Assembly (NCBI GenBank): GCA_964611645.1
Contig: CAZTAO010000099.1
Span: forward strand, 1-9,388
DNA length: 9,388 nucleotides
Origin: CAZTAO01 sp964611645
GTDB lineage: Bacteria > Armatimonadota > UBA5829
Direction: 5' to 3'
The first letter of the stretch is position 1. Each line of letters begins with the position of its first letter. A model generated the notes under the pieces. The model did not search any database, was not told the DNA's origin, and saw nothing but the letters and a program-made list of their open reading frames with translations. Position numbers and translations under genes: made by a program. Of the stretch, positions 1-6,284 are shown piece after piece.

Positions 1-2180
1 ACGATCTGGTCATAGACGGGGGGGACAAAACTGAGACCACGACCTACGCGACCGGCGTTGCGGTGGTCACTGAATCCGACTGCTGCCATGTTCTCTCCAC
101 GACGGATGAGAACAACAAGACAACCTCCTACGACTACGATGCCGCAGGCAGGCTAACCAAGACCTGGACCAGCCTCTCCGGCCAGTCTGCAAACGCTCCG
201 TTGGTGCAGAATGAGTATGACCAGTTCGGGGCGGTTTGGAGAGTGACTACGAGCTCCGATGCGAGCACAACCCGCCAAACCAGCTACACGTTCGACAAGC
301 TGGGACGGGTGACTGCTGTGGACAATCCCAGCCCGCTGGGAGACGAGGAGTTTGGCTACGACAACTACGGCAACCAGCTCTGGAAGAAAAGCGGCATAGT
401 GAGTGGGGTTGGTGTGGTGACGCTGTACAAGTATGATGTCCTGAACCGCGTGACCGACGTCTACTACAACTACACCGGCAGCCTGGAGACGATCTCCTAC
501 CCAGGGACCGCCGATGTGAGCTATACTTACTATGGTGGGTCGAGCGTCCGCGCGAAGGTGGTTGACTCCGCGGGGACAAGCAAGTATGCTTACAACCTGC
601 TGCGGCAGTTGAGCACATACACTGCGCCGCAGCCGTCCAACCGGACCGTGACTTACACATACAACGCTCTGGGACAAAAGATAACTGCCGGGTATGGCGG
701 CATGACCATTAACTACCACTATTTCGCGAACGGGTGGCTCAAGGACGTGAAGAAGGGCAACGACCTGATAGCTGAGTACGAGTATGATAGTTCAGGCAAC
801 CGGACCAGGGTCGACTTCGGGAATCTGACATACCAGACGTTCGAGTACGATACTGACCCCAGATATCGCCTCGCGAGCATAGACTACGCGTACGGCTGCA
901 CGGGCGACGAGGACATAGAGGTGCGGGGAACCCTGGACGTAACTCGTGACCACGCCGGTAACCCGTTGACCTGGGGCAATGACGACTACAAGAAGCACTA
1001 CACCTACGACGACAACAACAGGCTGGCAACCGCGTCCCTGCCCGGCAACTCCACGGCGACTTACTCCTACGACTGGGTAGGCAACCGCCTTGGCACGGGT
1101 TTCACCTACAACGCCGCCGACCAGATGACCGAGAGCCCTGGTGTCGAGGAATACACCTACGACGGCAATGGCAACATGCTCACGGGCGCGATGGCTTTCA
1201 GCTACTCGCCGACCAATCTGGTAACGGACGCCGGCAGCACGGACATGGCCTGGGATTCGATGGGCAACCGTATGAGCTTCACCACCTCCGGCAGCGCCGC
1301 CTACCAGTTCGTGTACGACCAATCCGCGGGGATACCGGCAGTTCTGGAAGAGGTGACGCCAAGCGGCTCCGTCTACTACATCCGAGAACCCAGCGGCGCG
1401 CTGATTGCCAGGATTACCGGCACGGGCGAGAACCAGGCCACCACCTACTATCACTTCGATGAGCTAGGTTCGACTCTCTTCCTAACCGACCCGGATGGGA
1501 TACTCACGGACAAGTACACTTACGACGCCTGGGGGAACGTGACCAGTCACGTAGGTAGCACGAGTCAGCCGTACCAGTTCGTGGGGCAGTTGGGGTACTA
1601 TACGCACTACCAAGAGAGCGGATTCAAGCTGCTGCAGCTTGGCGTGAGGCTCTACGACCCGGAGATGGGAAGGTTTACACAGAGGGACACTGTAGCATGT
1701 TCGATAGCTATGTACTCGTATGTGGACCAGGCGCCCACGTTTGGCGTGGATCCCAGCGGACAGTGTCACAAGAATGACTGCACCGGGACCAAACCGTACA
1801 GGACATGCAAGTCTTGCTGGGGCTTTGGCTGTAGGGGAGATCGCGAGTGCCCTCCGAGAGGAGGACGTGCCAACCGAAGCTGCGGGACACCATGTCCCGC
1901 CAACCCGCCAGCGCCCCCACGTGCCCAGTCGGCTTGGGTGACCCTTAAAGAAGTGTTGCTGACAATTCCAGGTTATGTGGTGCCCTCGCCAGTGGGGGAA
2001 ACGGCTGCAGTAGCCGATCCGAAAGTTGGGTGCGGTTTTCTCATGTGCATCGTGAGCAGTCTCAATGCTGAGTTGCTATACATGGAATTGGAGAACCGGA
2101 TAACGCCGGAGCAGGCAAGGGTGATCGAGGAGCAGTCACTAATAATATGGGAAGCTTGTCAGAAGAATGATAGGCGATAA
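1..2180 (+). CDS. RHS/YD-repeat protein with cysteine-rich variable C-terminal tip, 5'-partial
   Basis: The frame is open to the left edge (first complete codon at 3), so the GTG at 63 is probably internal and the true start lies outside. Numbering from 63, residues 20-540 are tandem YD repeats (YDYDAAGRL, YTYDDNNRL, YTYDGNGNM) ending in the RHS-associated core (YHFDELGS, YTYDAWGN, GQLGYY, VRLYDPEMGRF, then VDPSG at 562-566). RHS cores form a shell that encapsulates a C-terminal toxin, often released by autocleavage near the last DPxG motifs. The tip, residues 567-705, is unrelated to the other two tips here. It has eight cysteines between 568 and 611, a Pro-rich linker (PANPPAPP) and a mostly helical end. 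I do not recognise a toxin family. The first core DP is replaced by DT (RDTVAC). The next gene downstream is the immunity candidate. RHS identity is certain; toxin activity is inferred from architecture. Confidence 0.93.
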   Translation, partial: DLVIDGGDKTETTTYATGVAVVTESDCCHVLSTTDENNKTTSYDYDAAGRLTKTWTSLSGQSANAPLVQNEYDQFGAVWRVTTSSDASTTRQTSYTFDKLGRVTAVDNPSPLGDEEFGYDNYGNQLWKKSGIVSGVGVVTLYKYDVLNRVTDVYYNYTGSLETISYPGTADVSYTYYGGSSVRAKVVDSAGTSKYAYNLLRQLSTYTAPQPSNRTVTYTYNALGQKITAGYGGMTINYHYFANGWLKDVKKGNDLIAEYEYDSSGNRTRVDFGNLTYQTFEYDTDPRYRLASIDYAYGCTGDEDIEVRGTLDVTRDHAGNPLTWGNDDYKKHYTYDDNNRLATASLPGNSTATYSYDWVGNRLGTGFTYNAADQMTESPGVEEYTYDGNGNMLTGAMAFSYSPTNLVTDAGSTDMAWDSMGNRMSFTTSGSAAYQFVYDQSAGIPAVLEEVTPSGSVYYIREPSGALIARITGTGENQATTYYHFDELGSTLFLTDPDGILTDKYTYDAWGNVTSHVGSTSQPYQFVGQLGYYTHYQESGFKLLQLGVRLYDPEMGRFTQRDTVACSIAMYSYVDQAPTFGVDPSGQCHKNDCTGTKPYRTCKSCWGFGCRGDRECPPRGGRANRSCGTPCPANPPAPPRAQSAWVTLKEVLLTIPGYVVPSPVGETAAVADPKVGCGFLMCIVSSLNAELLYMELENRITPEQARVIEEQSLIIWEACQKNDRR
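688..1692 (+). repeat. RHS core homology block, left arm of a kilobase-scale inverted repeat
   Basis: This stretch, from YGGMTINYHY through YDPEMGRF, reappears inverted at 6811-7805 with most residues and many codons unchanged. Its 3' half (about 1132-1692) is also inverted at 8832-9388, and the segment around 603-1045 reappears inverted at 5171-5609. Boundaries were set by eye, where nucleotide similarity stops. Confidence 0.85.
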
Positions 2181-2190
2181 AGAAATCCGA

Positions 2191-2220
2191 GGATGCTACC
2201 GCCTGACTGCGGTGGCATCC
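2191..2220. terminator. Strong hairpin between the RHS gene and its immunity candidate; possible terminator or attenuator
   Basis: GGATGCTACCGC (2191-2202) pairs with GCGGTGGCATCC (2209-2220) over 12 positions, with one G-U pair and a 6-nt loop. It begins 10 bp after the RHS stop. No T-run follows on the plus strand, so it is not a classical intrinsic terminator in that direction. The minus-strand continuation is T-rich (ATTTCTTTA), but nothing is known to be transcribed that way. It may separate expression of toxin and immunity gene, or stabilise an RNA end. Confidence 0.4.
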
Positions 2221-2285
2221 GTGCATCCGGAATAATCCCGCTTCGTTATGAGGACAAGAGCATTTCGGAGTGAGTGAGATTAGTT

Positions 2286-2290
2286 GGAGG
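2286..2290 (+). promoter_or_regulatory. Shine-Dalgarno deciding the GTG start at 2296
   Basis: GGAGG lies 5 nt before GTG at 2296. The in-frame TTG at 2284 has no comparable site and itself overlaps this motif, so GTG 2296 is preferred. Confidence 0.7.
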
Positions 2291-2295
2291 GAACT

Positions 2296-2892
2296 GTGAG
2301 AGGGAAGTTATGTACGCTTTTGTCGGTCGCTGGGATAATCTTCGTCTTGGGAACCGCCGTCTACCTGGTCGGTCACGGGGCACGAACTGGTCGGACGAAC
2401 GAGGCCCGACAACTTACGCCCCAGGACCAACGTGCGATTAAACAAGCTATGGCCGATATCCTCAAAGCTATAGCGACCCAGAGTCCAGAACTGATGGCGG
2501 ACCGTCTGTACAGCAGAAGCGGCATACGGTCGTTGTACACAAAGCGAGAGAGCTTTGCAAGAGTGAAGCTCGGCACTTATGCAAGGGTCTTCGGGCTGAA
2601 TTCGCACACGTTGGGTCTAGCCAAATCCAGCCTGCATGTGGAAACGGGCGTCGGTCGTGACTTCCTACAAGGCTTCACAACACACTGGCTTGCACCTGGG
2701 CAGCAAGTGGACGTGGGCTCTCTCCACATTGCTTGTGCGTCTGTGGATTTCCCAATCCCACGGAGAAACGGTCGGGATTTTATGGTTTTGATCGAAGAGA
2801 ACGGCCAATGGAAGGCGGTGGTTGATGATTTCTGGCCGACACGGGTGCTCCGCCACAGCCGTTTTGACAAAGACGCCATCAGCGAGTGGTGA
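2296..2892 (+). CDS. N-terminally membrane-anchored protein, candidate immunity protein of the left RHS tip
   Basis: A 198-residue protein from GTG 2296. Residues 5-26 form one hydrophobic segment after a short basic start (MRGKL), without a lipobox, giving a signal anchor with the rest outside the cytoplasmic membrane. A helical stretch (42-75) is followed by a likely beta-rich part ending in FMVLIEENGQWKAVVDDFW. That late hydrophobic-acidic-NGQWK pattern resembles the last strands of NTF2/SnoaL-like folds, which is a weak fold guess. I do not recognise the family. It is the first gene after the RHS tip on the same strand, 115 bp away with a hairpin between, which is where RHS immunity genes normally sit. 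RHS remnant sequence follows 12 bp after its stop, completing the tip-immunity-core pattern. Being an immunity protein is an inference from position. Confidence 0.75.
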   Translation: MRGKLCTLLSVAGIIFVLGTAVYLVGHGARTGRTNEARQLTPQDQRAIKQAMADILKAIATQSPELMADRLYSRSGIRSLYTKRESFARVKLGTYARVFGLNSHTLGLAKSSLHVETGVGRDFLQGFTTHWLAPGQQVDVGSLHIACASVDFPIPRRNGRDFMVLIEENGQWKAVVDDFWPTRVLRHSRFDKDAISEW

Positions 2893-2903
2893 GAATCGAT
2901 AGC

Positions 2904-2976
2904 GACTCCCATATGCTATGCGAACCAGCGGCTGAAGGACGTAGAGAAGGGCGAAGACAGAATCCACAGTGAGTAA
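2904..2976 (+). pseudogene. Decayed RHS core remnant
   Basis: Read in the frame of 2917, the translation YANQRLKDVEKGEDRIHSE-stop matches YFANGWLKDVKKGNDLIAEYE of the left RHS gene (bases about 706-775), with shared nucleotides such as GCGAAC and AAGGACGT. Similarity begins about 12 bp after the stop of the immunity candidate and is lost at about 2976. It is probably what remains of a further orphan RHS core, mostly deleted when the rhodanese block came to lie next to it. The proposed GTG start of the rhodanese gene (2969) falls inside this remnant, in another frame. Confidence 0.75.
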
Positions 2977-3526
2977 CTCAATACCACCAATCAATGGCAG
3001 AAGCAACCCGACCCGCGCAGATCATCGTGCCGGTCGGCTCTTCCTCGACTATGTGGGCATCCTCCTCGTTGCCTGTCTGCTCGGTCTTCTCACCAACACT
3101 TTAGGTCCGCACCCCCTGCCCTGGATCAGACAGGCGGCATCACAAACCAGACAGCCAGCCTCAAGCAACCTCCCTACAACCAAACAGGCCGCCTTCATCA
3201 CCCTCGCCGATGCCAAGCCGCTCTACGACTCCGGCGAGGCGTTGTTCGTAGACGCCAGGCACGAACTCGACTACAAGGAAGCCCACATCACCGGCGCAAA
3301 GCTTCTTTACTACGACGAAGTGGACAATTACTACCAAAGCGCGGTGGGCAACATTCCGAAGGACAAGCCCATAGTGGTCTACTGCTACGACCCGGAGTGC
3401 GAGTCCGCTATCTCTGCAGGCGATGCGCTTGTGGCTAGGGGACATTCCCGGGTCTACATCCTCATAGACTGCCTCCCCGGCTGGGAATCCGCCGCATACC
3501 CCGTAACCAGGAGTAGTGGGCGATGA
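2969..3526 (+). CDS. Rhodanese-domain protein with N-terminal membrane anchor
   Basis: A 185-residue protein. Residues 28-45 (YVGILLVACLLGLLTNTL) are a membrane segment, followed by a linker and a single rhodanese domain at about 76-180. Family features are LFVDARHELDYKEAHITGA (92-110), where the D of VDAR is conserved, and VVYCYDPECESA, where Cys139 is the expected catalytic persulfide-carrying cysteine and Cys144 a second nearby cysteine. The usual GGW near the end is LPGW here, preceded by Cys168. With the anchor, the domain probably lies on the outer face of the membrane, although the N terminus has several Arg residues and topology is not certain. The start is uncertain: GTG 2969 has no good Shine-Dalgarno and lies in RHS remnant DNA, and GTG 3053 is an alternative. 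Its stop overlaps the next start by ATGA, so the two genes form an operon. Substrate unknown. Confidence 0.88.
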   Translation: MSNSIPPINGRSNPTRADHRAGRLFLDYVGILLVACLLGLLTNTLGPHPLPWIRQAASQTRQPASSNLPTTKQAAFITLADAKPLYDSGEALFVDARHELDYKEAHITGAKLLYYDEVDNYYQSAVGNIPKDKPIVVYCYDPECESAISAGDALVARGHSRVYILIDCLPGWESAAYPVTRSSGR

Positions 3527-3987
3527 GGCTTCTCTATGATCACAGGCTTGCGCTGTTCTGCAGGCTGGTTCTGGGGGGTGTATTCATGATCTCCGCGCTG
3601 GGCAAACTCCTCGATCCACAAGACTTCGCCCACGCTACAGCCGCGTTCCGCATCCTGCCGATCCAGACAGTGAATGTGTTCGCGATGATCATGCCGTGGG
3701 TGGAGATGATCTGTGGAGCGCTGCTGATAGTCAACCGCAAGGTTCCCGCCGCCGCCCTCATACTCGCCGGTCTCAACGTTGTGTTCATTGCGGTGATAGT
3801 CTCGGCAATGGTAAGAGGGTTGGATATCGACTGCGGCTGCTTCTCGCTGCTCTCCAAACAAAAAGCCGGACTAAGCATCTGGCTAATAGCCAGGGACATA
3901 TTGTTCCTCGCGCTCTGCCTACCCCTACTTGCGTCGCTCAGGACTCCAAGGCAATCGCCATCTAAACTGTCCGTAACCGACGACTGA
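3523..3987 (+). CDS. MauE/DoxX-family redox-associated membrane protein
   Basis: A 154-residue integral membrane protein with four predicted helices (about 10-28, 52-70, 76-97, 118-137). The GKLLDP motif after helix 1 and the DCGCF motif at 103-107, between helices 3 and 4, are typical of MauE/DoxX-like proteins. Relatives are linked to thiol or disulfide chemistry in the envelope; MauE itself supports maturation of the disulfide-rich methylamine dehydrogenase. The start ATG overlaps the rhodanese stop (ATGA), with AGGAG at 3509-3513 as ribosome binding site, so translation is probably coupled. Rhodanese plus MauE/DoxX is a recurrent pairing, often with a DUF1573 protein, which here sits convergently next door. 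The exact substrate cannot be told from sequence. Confidence 0.85.
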   Translation: MRLLYDHRLALFCRLVLGGVFMISALGKLLDPQDFAHATAAFRILPIQTVNVFAMIMPWVEMICGALLIVNRKVPAAALILAGLNVVFIAVIVSAMVRGLDIDCGCFSLLSKQKAGLSIWLIARDILFLALCLPLLASLRTPRQSPSKLSVTDD

Positions 3988-4005
3988 TGACCGGCGACTG
4001 ACGAC
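3981..4005. repeat. Short direct repeat across the convergent gene ends
   Basis: CGACTGATGAC (3981-3991) and CGACTGACGAC (3995-4005) lie across the MauE-like stop codon and the 18-bp gap before the DUF1573 stop. No hairpin terminator is evident in the gap. It may be chance or a remnant of a low-complexity intergenic repeat. Confidence 0.4.
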
Positions 4006-4686
4006 CTACCTAGCAATCATCCCATACACAAAGACGATAAGCACAGGATTGCCGGGCAGAGAGGTGGTGATTGTCAACTTCTCATACACTCTGCCGGACT
4101 TCTCCGGCGCTTTCACTTTGACTTTCACAGCTATCGTGCCAGTCTTCCTGTCGGGCTTCGAAGCCGATGCCGTAACCACATTGCCATCGCTCTTGATAGA
4201 CCGAACGCTGAACCCCTTCTTCTCATCCGACAGTGGAGTAATCAGAACAGTAGCCTCAGCCGCCTGCCCAATCTTCAGATCGTCGAACTTCACATACTTC
4301 GGCTCGACTGTGGCGAACGGCTCGCCCTTGCCGATGACCTGGAGTGTGGTGGTTGGCTTAGCCGGGTCGCTGCTGGTGACGTAGATGCGCTTGTCCACGT
4401 TGCCGGACACCAGGAACTTCACGATCAATTGCGTGCTGCCGCCAGGGGGGACGCTCTTGCTCTTGGTTTCCAGGGTAGTGCATGATCCACAGGACAGACG
4501 CAGGTTCTTTAGCTCCAAGGTCTCATCGCCGGTGTTCTTGAGGTTGAATACAGCAGTCTGCTCGGTGCCGGAGGTAACCTTCCCGATATCGATTTTAGTC
4601 TTGTCGAACTCGATCCGAGGGGAGGAGAGAACACAGGAAGTCAGTGCCGTTAGGGCAAGCGCATAGATACATACAATCAGCTTCAC
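4006..4686 (-). CDS. DUF1573-domain lipoprotein
   Basis: From GTG 4686 the 226-residue product starts MKLIVCIYAL and has a lipobox LTSC with Cys18 as the lipidated residue. GTG 4686 is chosen because GAGAGAGG lies 6 nt upstream; ATG 4707 would add seven residues and lacks a clear site. Residues about 21-115 form a DUF1573 Ig-like domain: FDKTKIDIGKVTSGT, FNLKNTGDETLEL, then LSCGSCTT (Cys66, Cys69), the variant of the family's SCGC motif, followed by PPGGSTQLIVKF and ITVSSDP-like strands (YVTSSDPAKPTT). Residues about 116-226 form a second beta domain of the type often found after it (TVEPKYVKF, TTSLPGNP). The role is unknown; DUF1573 proteins frequently neighbour rhodanese and MauE/DoxX genes. 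It lies 100 bp downstream of the BlaI-type gene on the same strand. Confidence 0.87.
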   Translation of the reverse strand: MKLIVCIYALALTALTSCVLSSPRIEFDKTKIDIGKVTSGTEQTAVFNLKNTGDETLELKNLRLSCGSCTTLETKSKSVPPGGSTQLIVKFLVSGNVDKRIYVTSSDPAKPTTTLQVIGKGEPFATVEPKYVKFDDLKIGQAAEATVLITPLSDEKKGFSVRSIKSDGNVVTASASKPDRKTGTIAVKVKVKAPEKSGRVYEKLTITTSLPGNPVLIVFVYGMIAR

Positions 4687-4692
4687 AAAGCA

Positions 4693-4700
4693 CCTCTCTC
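4693..4700 (-). promoter_or_regulatory. Shine-Dalgarno deciding the GTG start at 4686
   Basis: GAGAGAGG on the minus strand ends 6 nt before GTG 4686, which gives a compact lipoprotein signal peptide (MKLIVCIYALALTALTSC). Confidence 0.6.
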
Positions 4701-4786
4701 GCAGCATACATCAAAACACCACAATGGGCGGCGGAACTCAAGGACACAGCTATGAAACACAGCAACAGGACGACGCAGCAGCATTC

Positions 4787-5161
4787 CTATCCTTGGTCAG
4801 ACTTGGTTATCTTCGCCAACGCCTTCGCCTGCTCAGTGGTCAACTTCCCACTTTCAGCAGCATAGGACAGAAGTGGAAGGACCTCGCCACCGAGTAGCCT
4901 ATTCACCAAGTCATCAAGCTTGACGCGGACCACATCTTCGCGCTTGATGAGCGGGCGGAAATCCCACGCGAAATTCTTCTCCTGAGCATCGACGTAGCCC
5001 TTTGCCTTCATACGCGTCAGGACTGTGGCTATCGCGTTGCGCGAAAGCTTCTTCGTTGGCTCCAGCGCCACCCGGATTTCGCGAACAGATGCCTGACCCT
5101 GTGTCCACAGGACCTCCATTATCTCTAATTCACCACGCGACAGATCCGGTGCTTGTGTCAC
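4787..5161 (-). CDS. BlaI/MecI/CopY-family transcriptional repressor
   Basis: A 124-residue protein, the usual length for the family. The winged helix covers residues 7-70: LSRGELEIMEVLW (helix 1), ASVREIRVAL (helix 2), NAIATVLTRMKAKGYV (recognition helix and wing), then FAWDFRPLIKRED. The C-terminal dimerisation helices (75-122) include the family-like LVNRLLGGEVLPLL and LTTEQAKALAKI. BlaI/MecI proteins are dimeric repressors, classically cleaved through a membrane sensor BlaR1/MecR1 (M56 peptidase). No such sensor gene is in the window. The start GTG 5161 overlaps the stop of the RHS fragment (GTGA) and has a strong GGAGG. RHS-derived DNA extends to within 10 bp of the start codon, so any native promoter has been replaced, or lies within or before RHS sequence. 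No TACA-NN-TGTA-type operator was noticed nearby. Confidence 0.92.
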   Translation of the reverse strand: MTQAPDLSRGELEIMEVLWTQGQASVREIRVALEPTKKLSRNAIATVLTRMKAKGYVDAQEKNFAWDFRPLIKREDVVRVKLDDLVNRLLGGEVLPLLSYAAESGKLTTEQAKALAKITKSDQG

Positions 5162-5658
5162 TTATATCCTCCGGGCAGCGCCGCAGTCGCCAGCCTGTTG
5201 TTGTCGTCGTAGGTGTAGGTCTTCTTCTTGTCATCATTGCCCCAGGTGAGGGGGTTGCCGGCGTTGTCGCGAGTCACATCCAGCGTTCCCCGAACCTGCA
5301 CACCGCTGCCCTCGCAAGCATAAGCGTAGTCTATGCTTGCCAGCCCGTACCTGGGGTCCGTGTCATAGTCGAACGTCTGGTATGTCCCGTTCCCGAAGCC
5401 CAATCGAGTTCGGTTCCCGGAGGAATCATACGTATAGGAGGCTATGGTGTTGCCGCCATTCTTCACGTCCTTCAGCCACCCATTCGCAAAGCACTCATAG
5501 TTAATCGTAAACCCGCCATACACCTCGCTGGTCTTCTGGCCCAGGGCATTGTATGTGTAGGCCACAGTCCGATTGGACGGCTGCGGGGCAGTGTATGTGC
5601 TCAACTGCCTCGACAGGCTGAACCGAGCAGCAGGCGGTACGATTACCATGAGCGTCAC
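5158..5658 (-). pseudogene. Tip-less orphan RHS core fragment
   Basis: The frame from GTG 5658 encodes 166 residues, of which about 145 (minus-strand bases 5609-5171) match residues 181-328 of the left RHS gene: RQLSTYTAPQPSNRT, YNALGQK, YDSSGNRTR, DTDPRYGLASIDYAYAC, LTWGNDDKKKTYTYDD. It stops after ALPGGYK, within the YD repeats, without the terminal core, DPxG motif or toxin tip. Similarity ends exactly at CTGCCCGG (5178-5171), where the sequence passes into the BlaI ribosome binding site. It begins about 45 bp after the lipoprotein stop, and its nominal GTG overlaps that stop (GTGA). This is an orphan cassette that lost its tip by deletion or rearrangement. It is unlikely to work as a protein but could donate sequence in recombination. 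Confidence 0.85.
5168..5172 (-). promoter_or_regulatory. Shine-Dalgarno of the BlaI-family gene, spanning the RHS junction
   Basis: GGAGG lies 6 nt before GTG 5161. Its first two G residues coincide with the last RHS-homologous bases (CCCGG), so the join falls inside the ribosome binding site but leaves it intact. Confidence 0.7.
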
Positions 5659-6284
5659 CAGCCATGTCTTGCGTGTGGAACACTTGCGTTTATGATTCCT
5701 CGCAATTCCCCCAGAAAACCGTCAACCTGGGGATCCTTGCTAGGATATCGGACTATGGCTGTGGTTCTACGTCGGTCCCACCACAGTCGAAGCAAGCAAC
5801 TGTCAATCATATCCATTTGCCCATATACCTTGGCGGCGTCCGTCGGCAGGCGCTTGCGTATGACTGTGGGAGGCACAGCAAACGCCCTCTGCTGATCCTC
5901 CCAAGAAACCACTATGTATGTGCCGATGTCAAGGAGCCTGCAGTGATCGAACCAGGTTATCTGAGGCTCGAAACTTCGCAGATCACATTGCTGCACAAGC
6001 GCAGCAAGCCGTAGCGATTCTGAGTCGGTCAGTCGGTCTTGAATCCGGCCCCACGAACGAGGACCCTGCCCGGTAGAAACATGTGGACCGAACACATCCA
6101 CTGTCCCCTGCGCAATGTCGGCGTCAATGCGGATAGTATAGATCCCTTGCCGGTACTCGGTGATGCGGCACAGCTTTCCTGCTGGTCGTTGTCTTGACAC
6201 CGTGCGCTTCTCTGGACCACAACCACTCACAGAGATAATGGTGAGCAGGATCACGCAGCACTTGGCTAGGCTAAAGGCACGCAT
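5655..6284 (-). CDS. Lipoprotein, candidate immunity protein of the HExxH RHS tip
   Basis: A 209-residue protein beginning MRAFSLAKCC. It has a hydrophobic stretch (10-20) and lipobox VSGC with Cys22 as lipidation site, so it should be anchored in an envelope membrane facing the periplasm. ATG 6284 is chosen over longer in-frame starts because GAAGGAG lies 6 nt upstream and the signal peptide starts there. The mature part has no family I recognise: an early beta stretch (ITEYRQGIYTIRIDADI), a central helix (ESLRLAALVQQ) and a C-terminal region rich in Arg and Trp (LRLWWDRRR). The start lies inside the end of the upstream RHS-metallopeptidase gene (14-bp overlap), which implies coupled translation and is the classic toxin-immunity spacing. 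RHS core sequence resumes about 45 bp after the stop. The immunity role is inferred from position and export signal. Confidence 0.82.
   Translation of the reverse strand: MRAFSLAKCCVILLTIISVSGCGPEKRTVSRQRPAGKLCRITEYRQGIYTIRIDADIAQGTVDVFGPHVSTGQGPRSWGRIQDRLTDSESLRLAALVQQCDLRSFEPQITWFDHCRLLDIGTYIVVSWEDQQRAFAVPPTVIRKRLPTDAAKVYGQMDMIDSCLLRLWWDRRRTTAIVRYPSKDPQVDGFLGELRGIINASVPHARHGW

Noticed and set aside
1..1760. Interpretation as teneurin, insecticidal TcC or wall-associated protein
   Set aside because: The core motifs are shared by all YD-repeat proteins; the variable tips, adjacent immunity-like genes and orphan cassettes fit bacterial RHS polymorphic toxins better, although the missing N terminus leaves the delivery route open.
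4687..4707. ATG 4707 as start of the DUF1573 lipoprotein
   Set aside because: No clear ribosome binding site precedes it, while GTG 4686 has GAGAGAGG at good spacing. Not excluded.
5158..5658. The RHS fragment as a functional small protein
   Set aside because: It lacks the core end, the DPxG motif and any tip, and stops by accident of the junction with the BlaI ribosome binding site; its GTG start is only a chance overlap with the lipoprotein stop.
5002..5895. 297-codon plus-strand frame across the BlaI gene, RHS fragment and lipoprotein
   Set aside because: It runs antisense to three supported minus-strand genes and its product follows the reverse-RHS pattern without domain logic.
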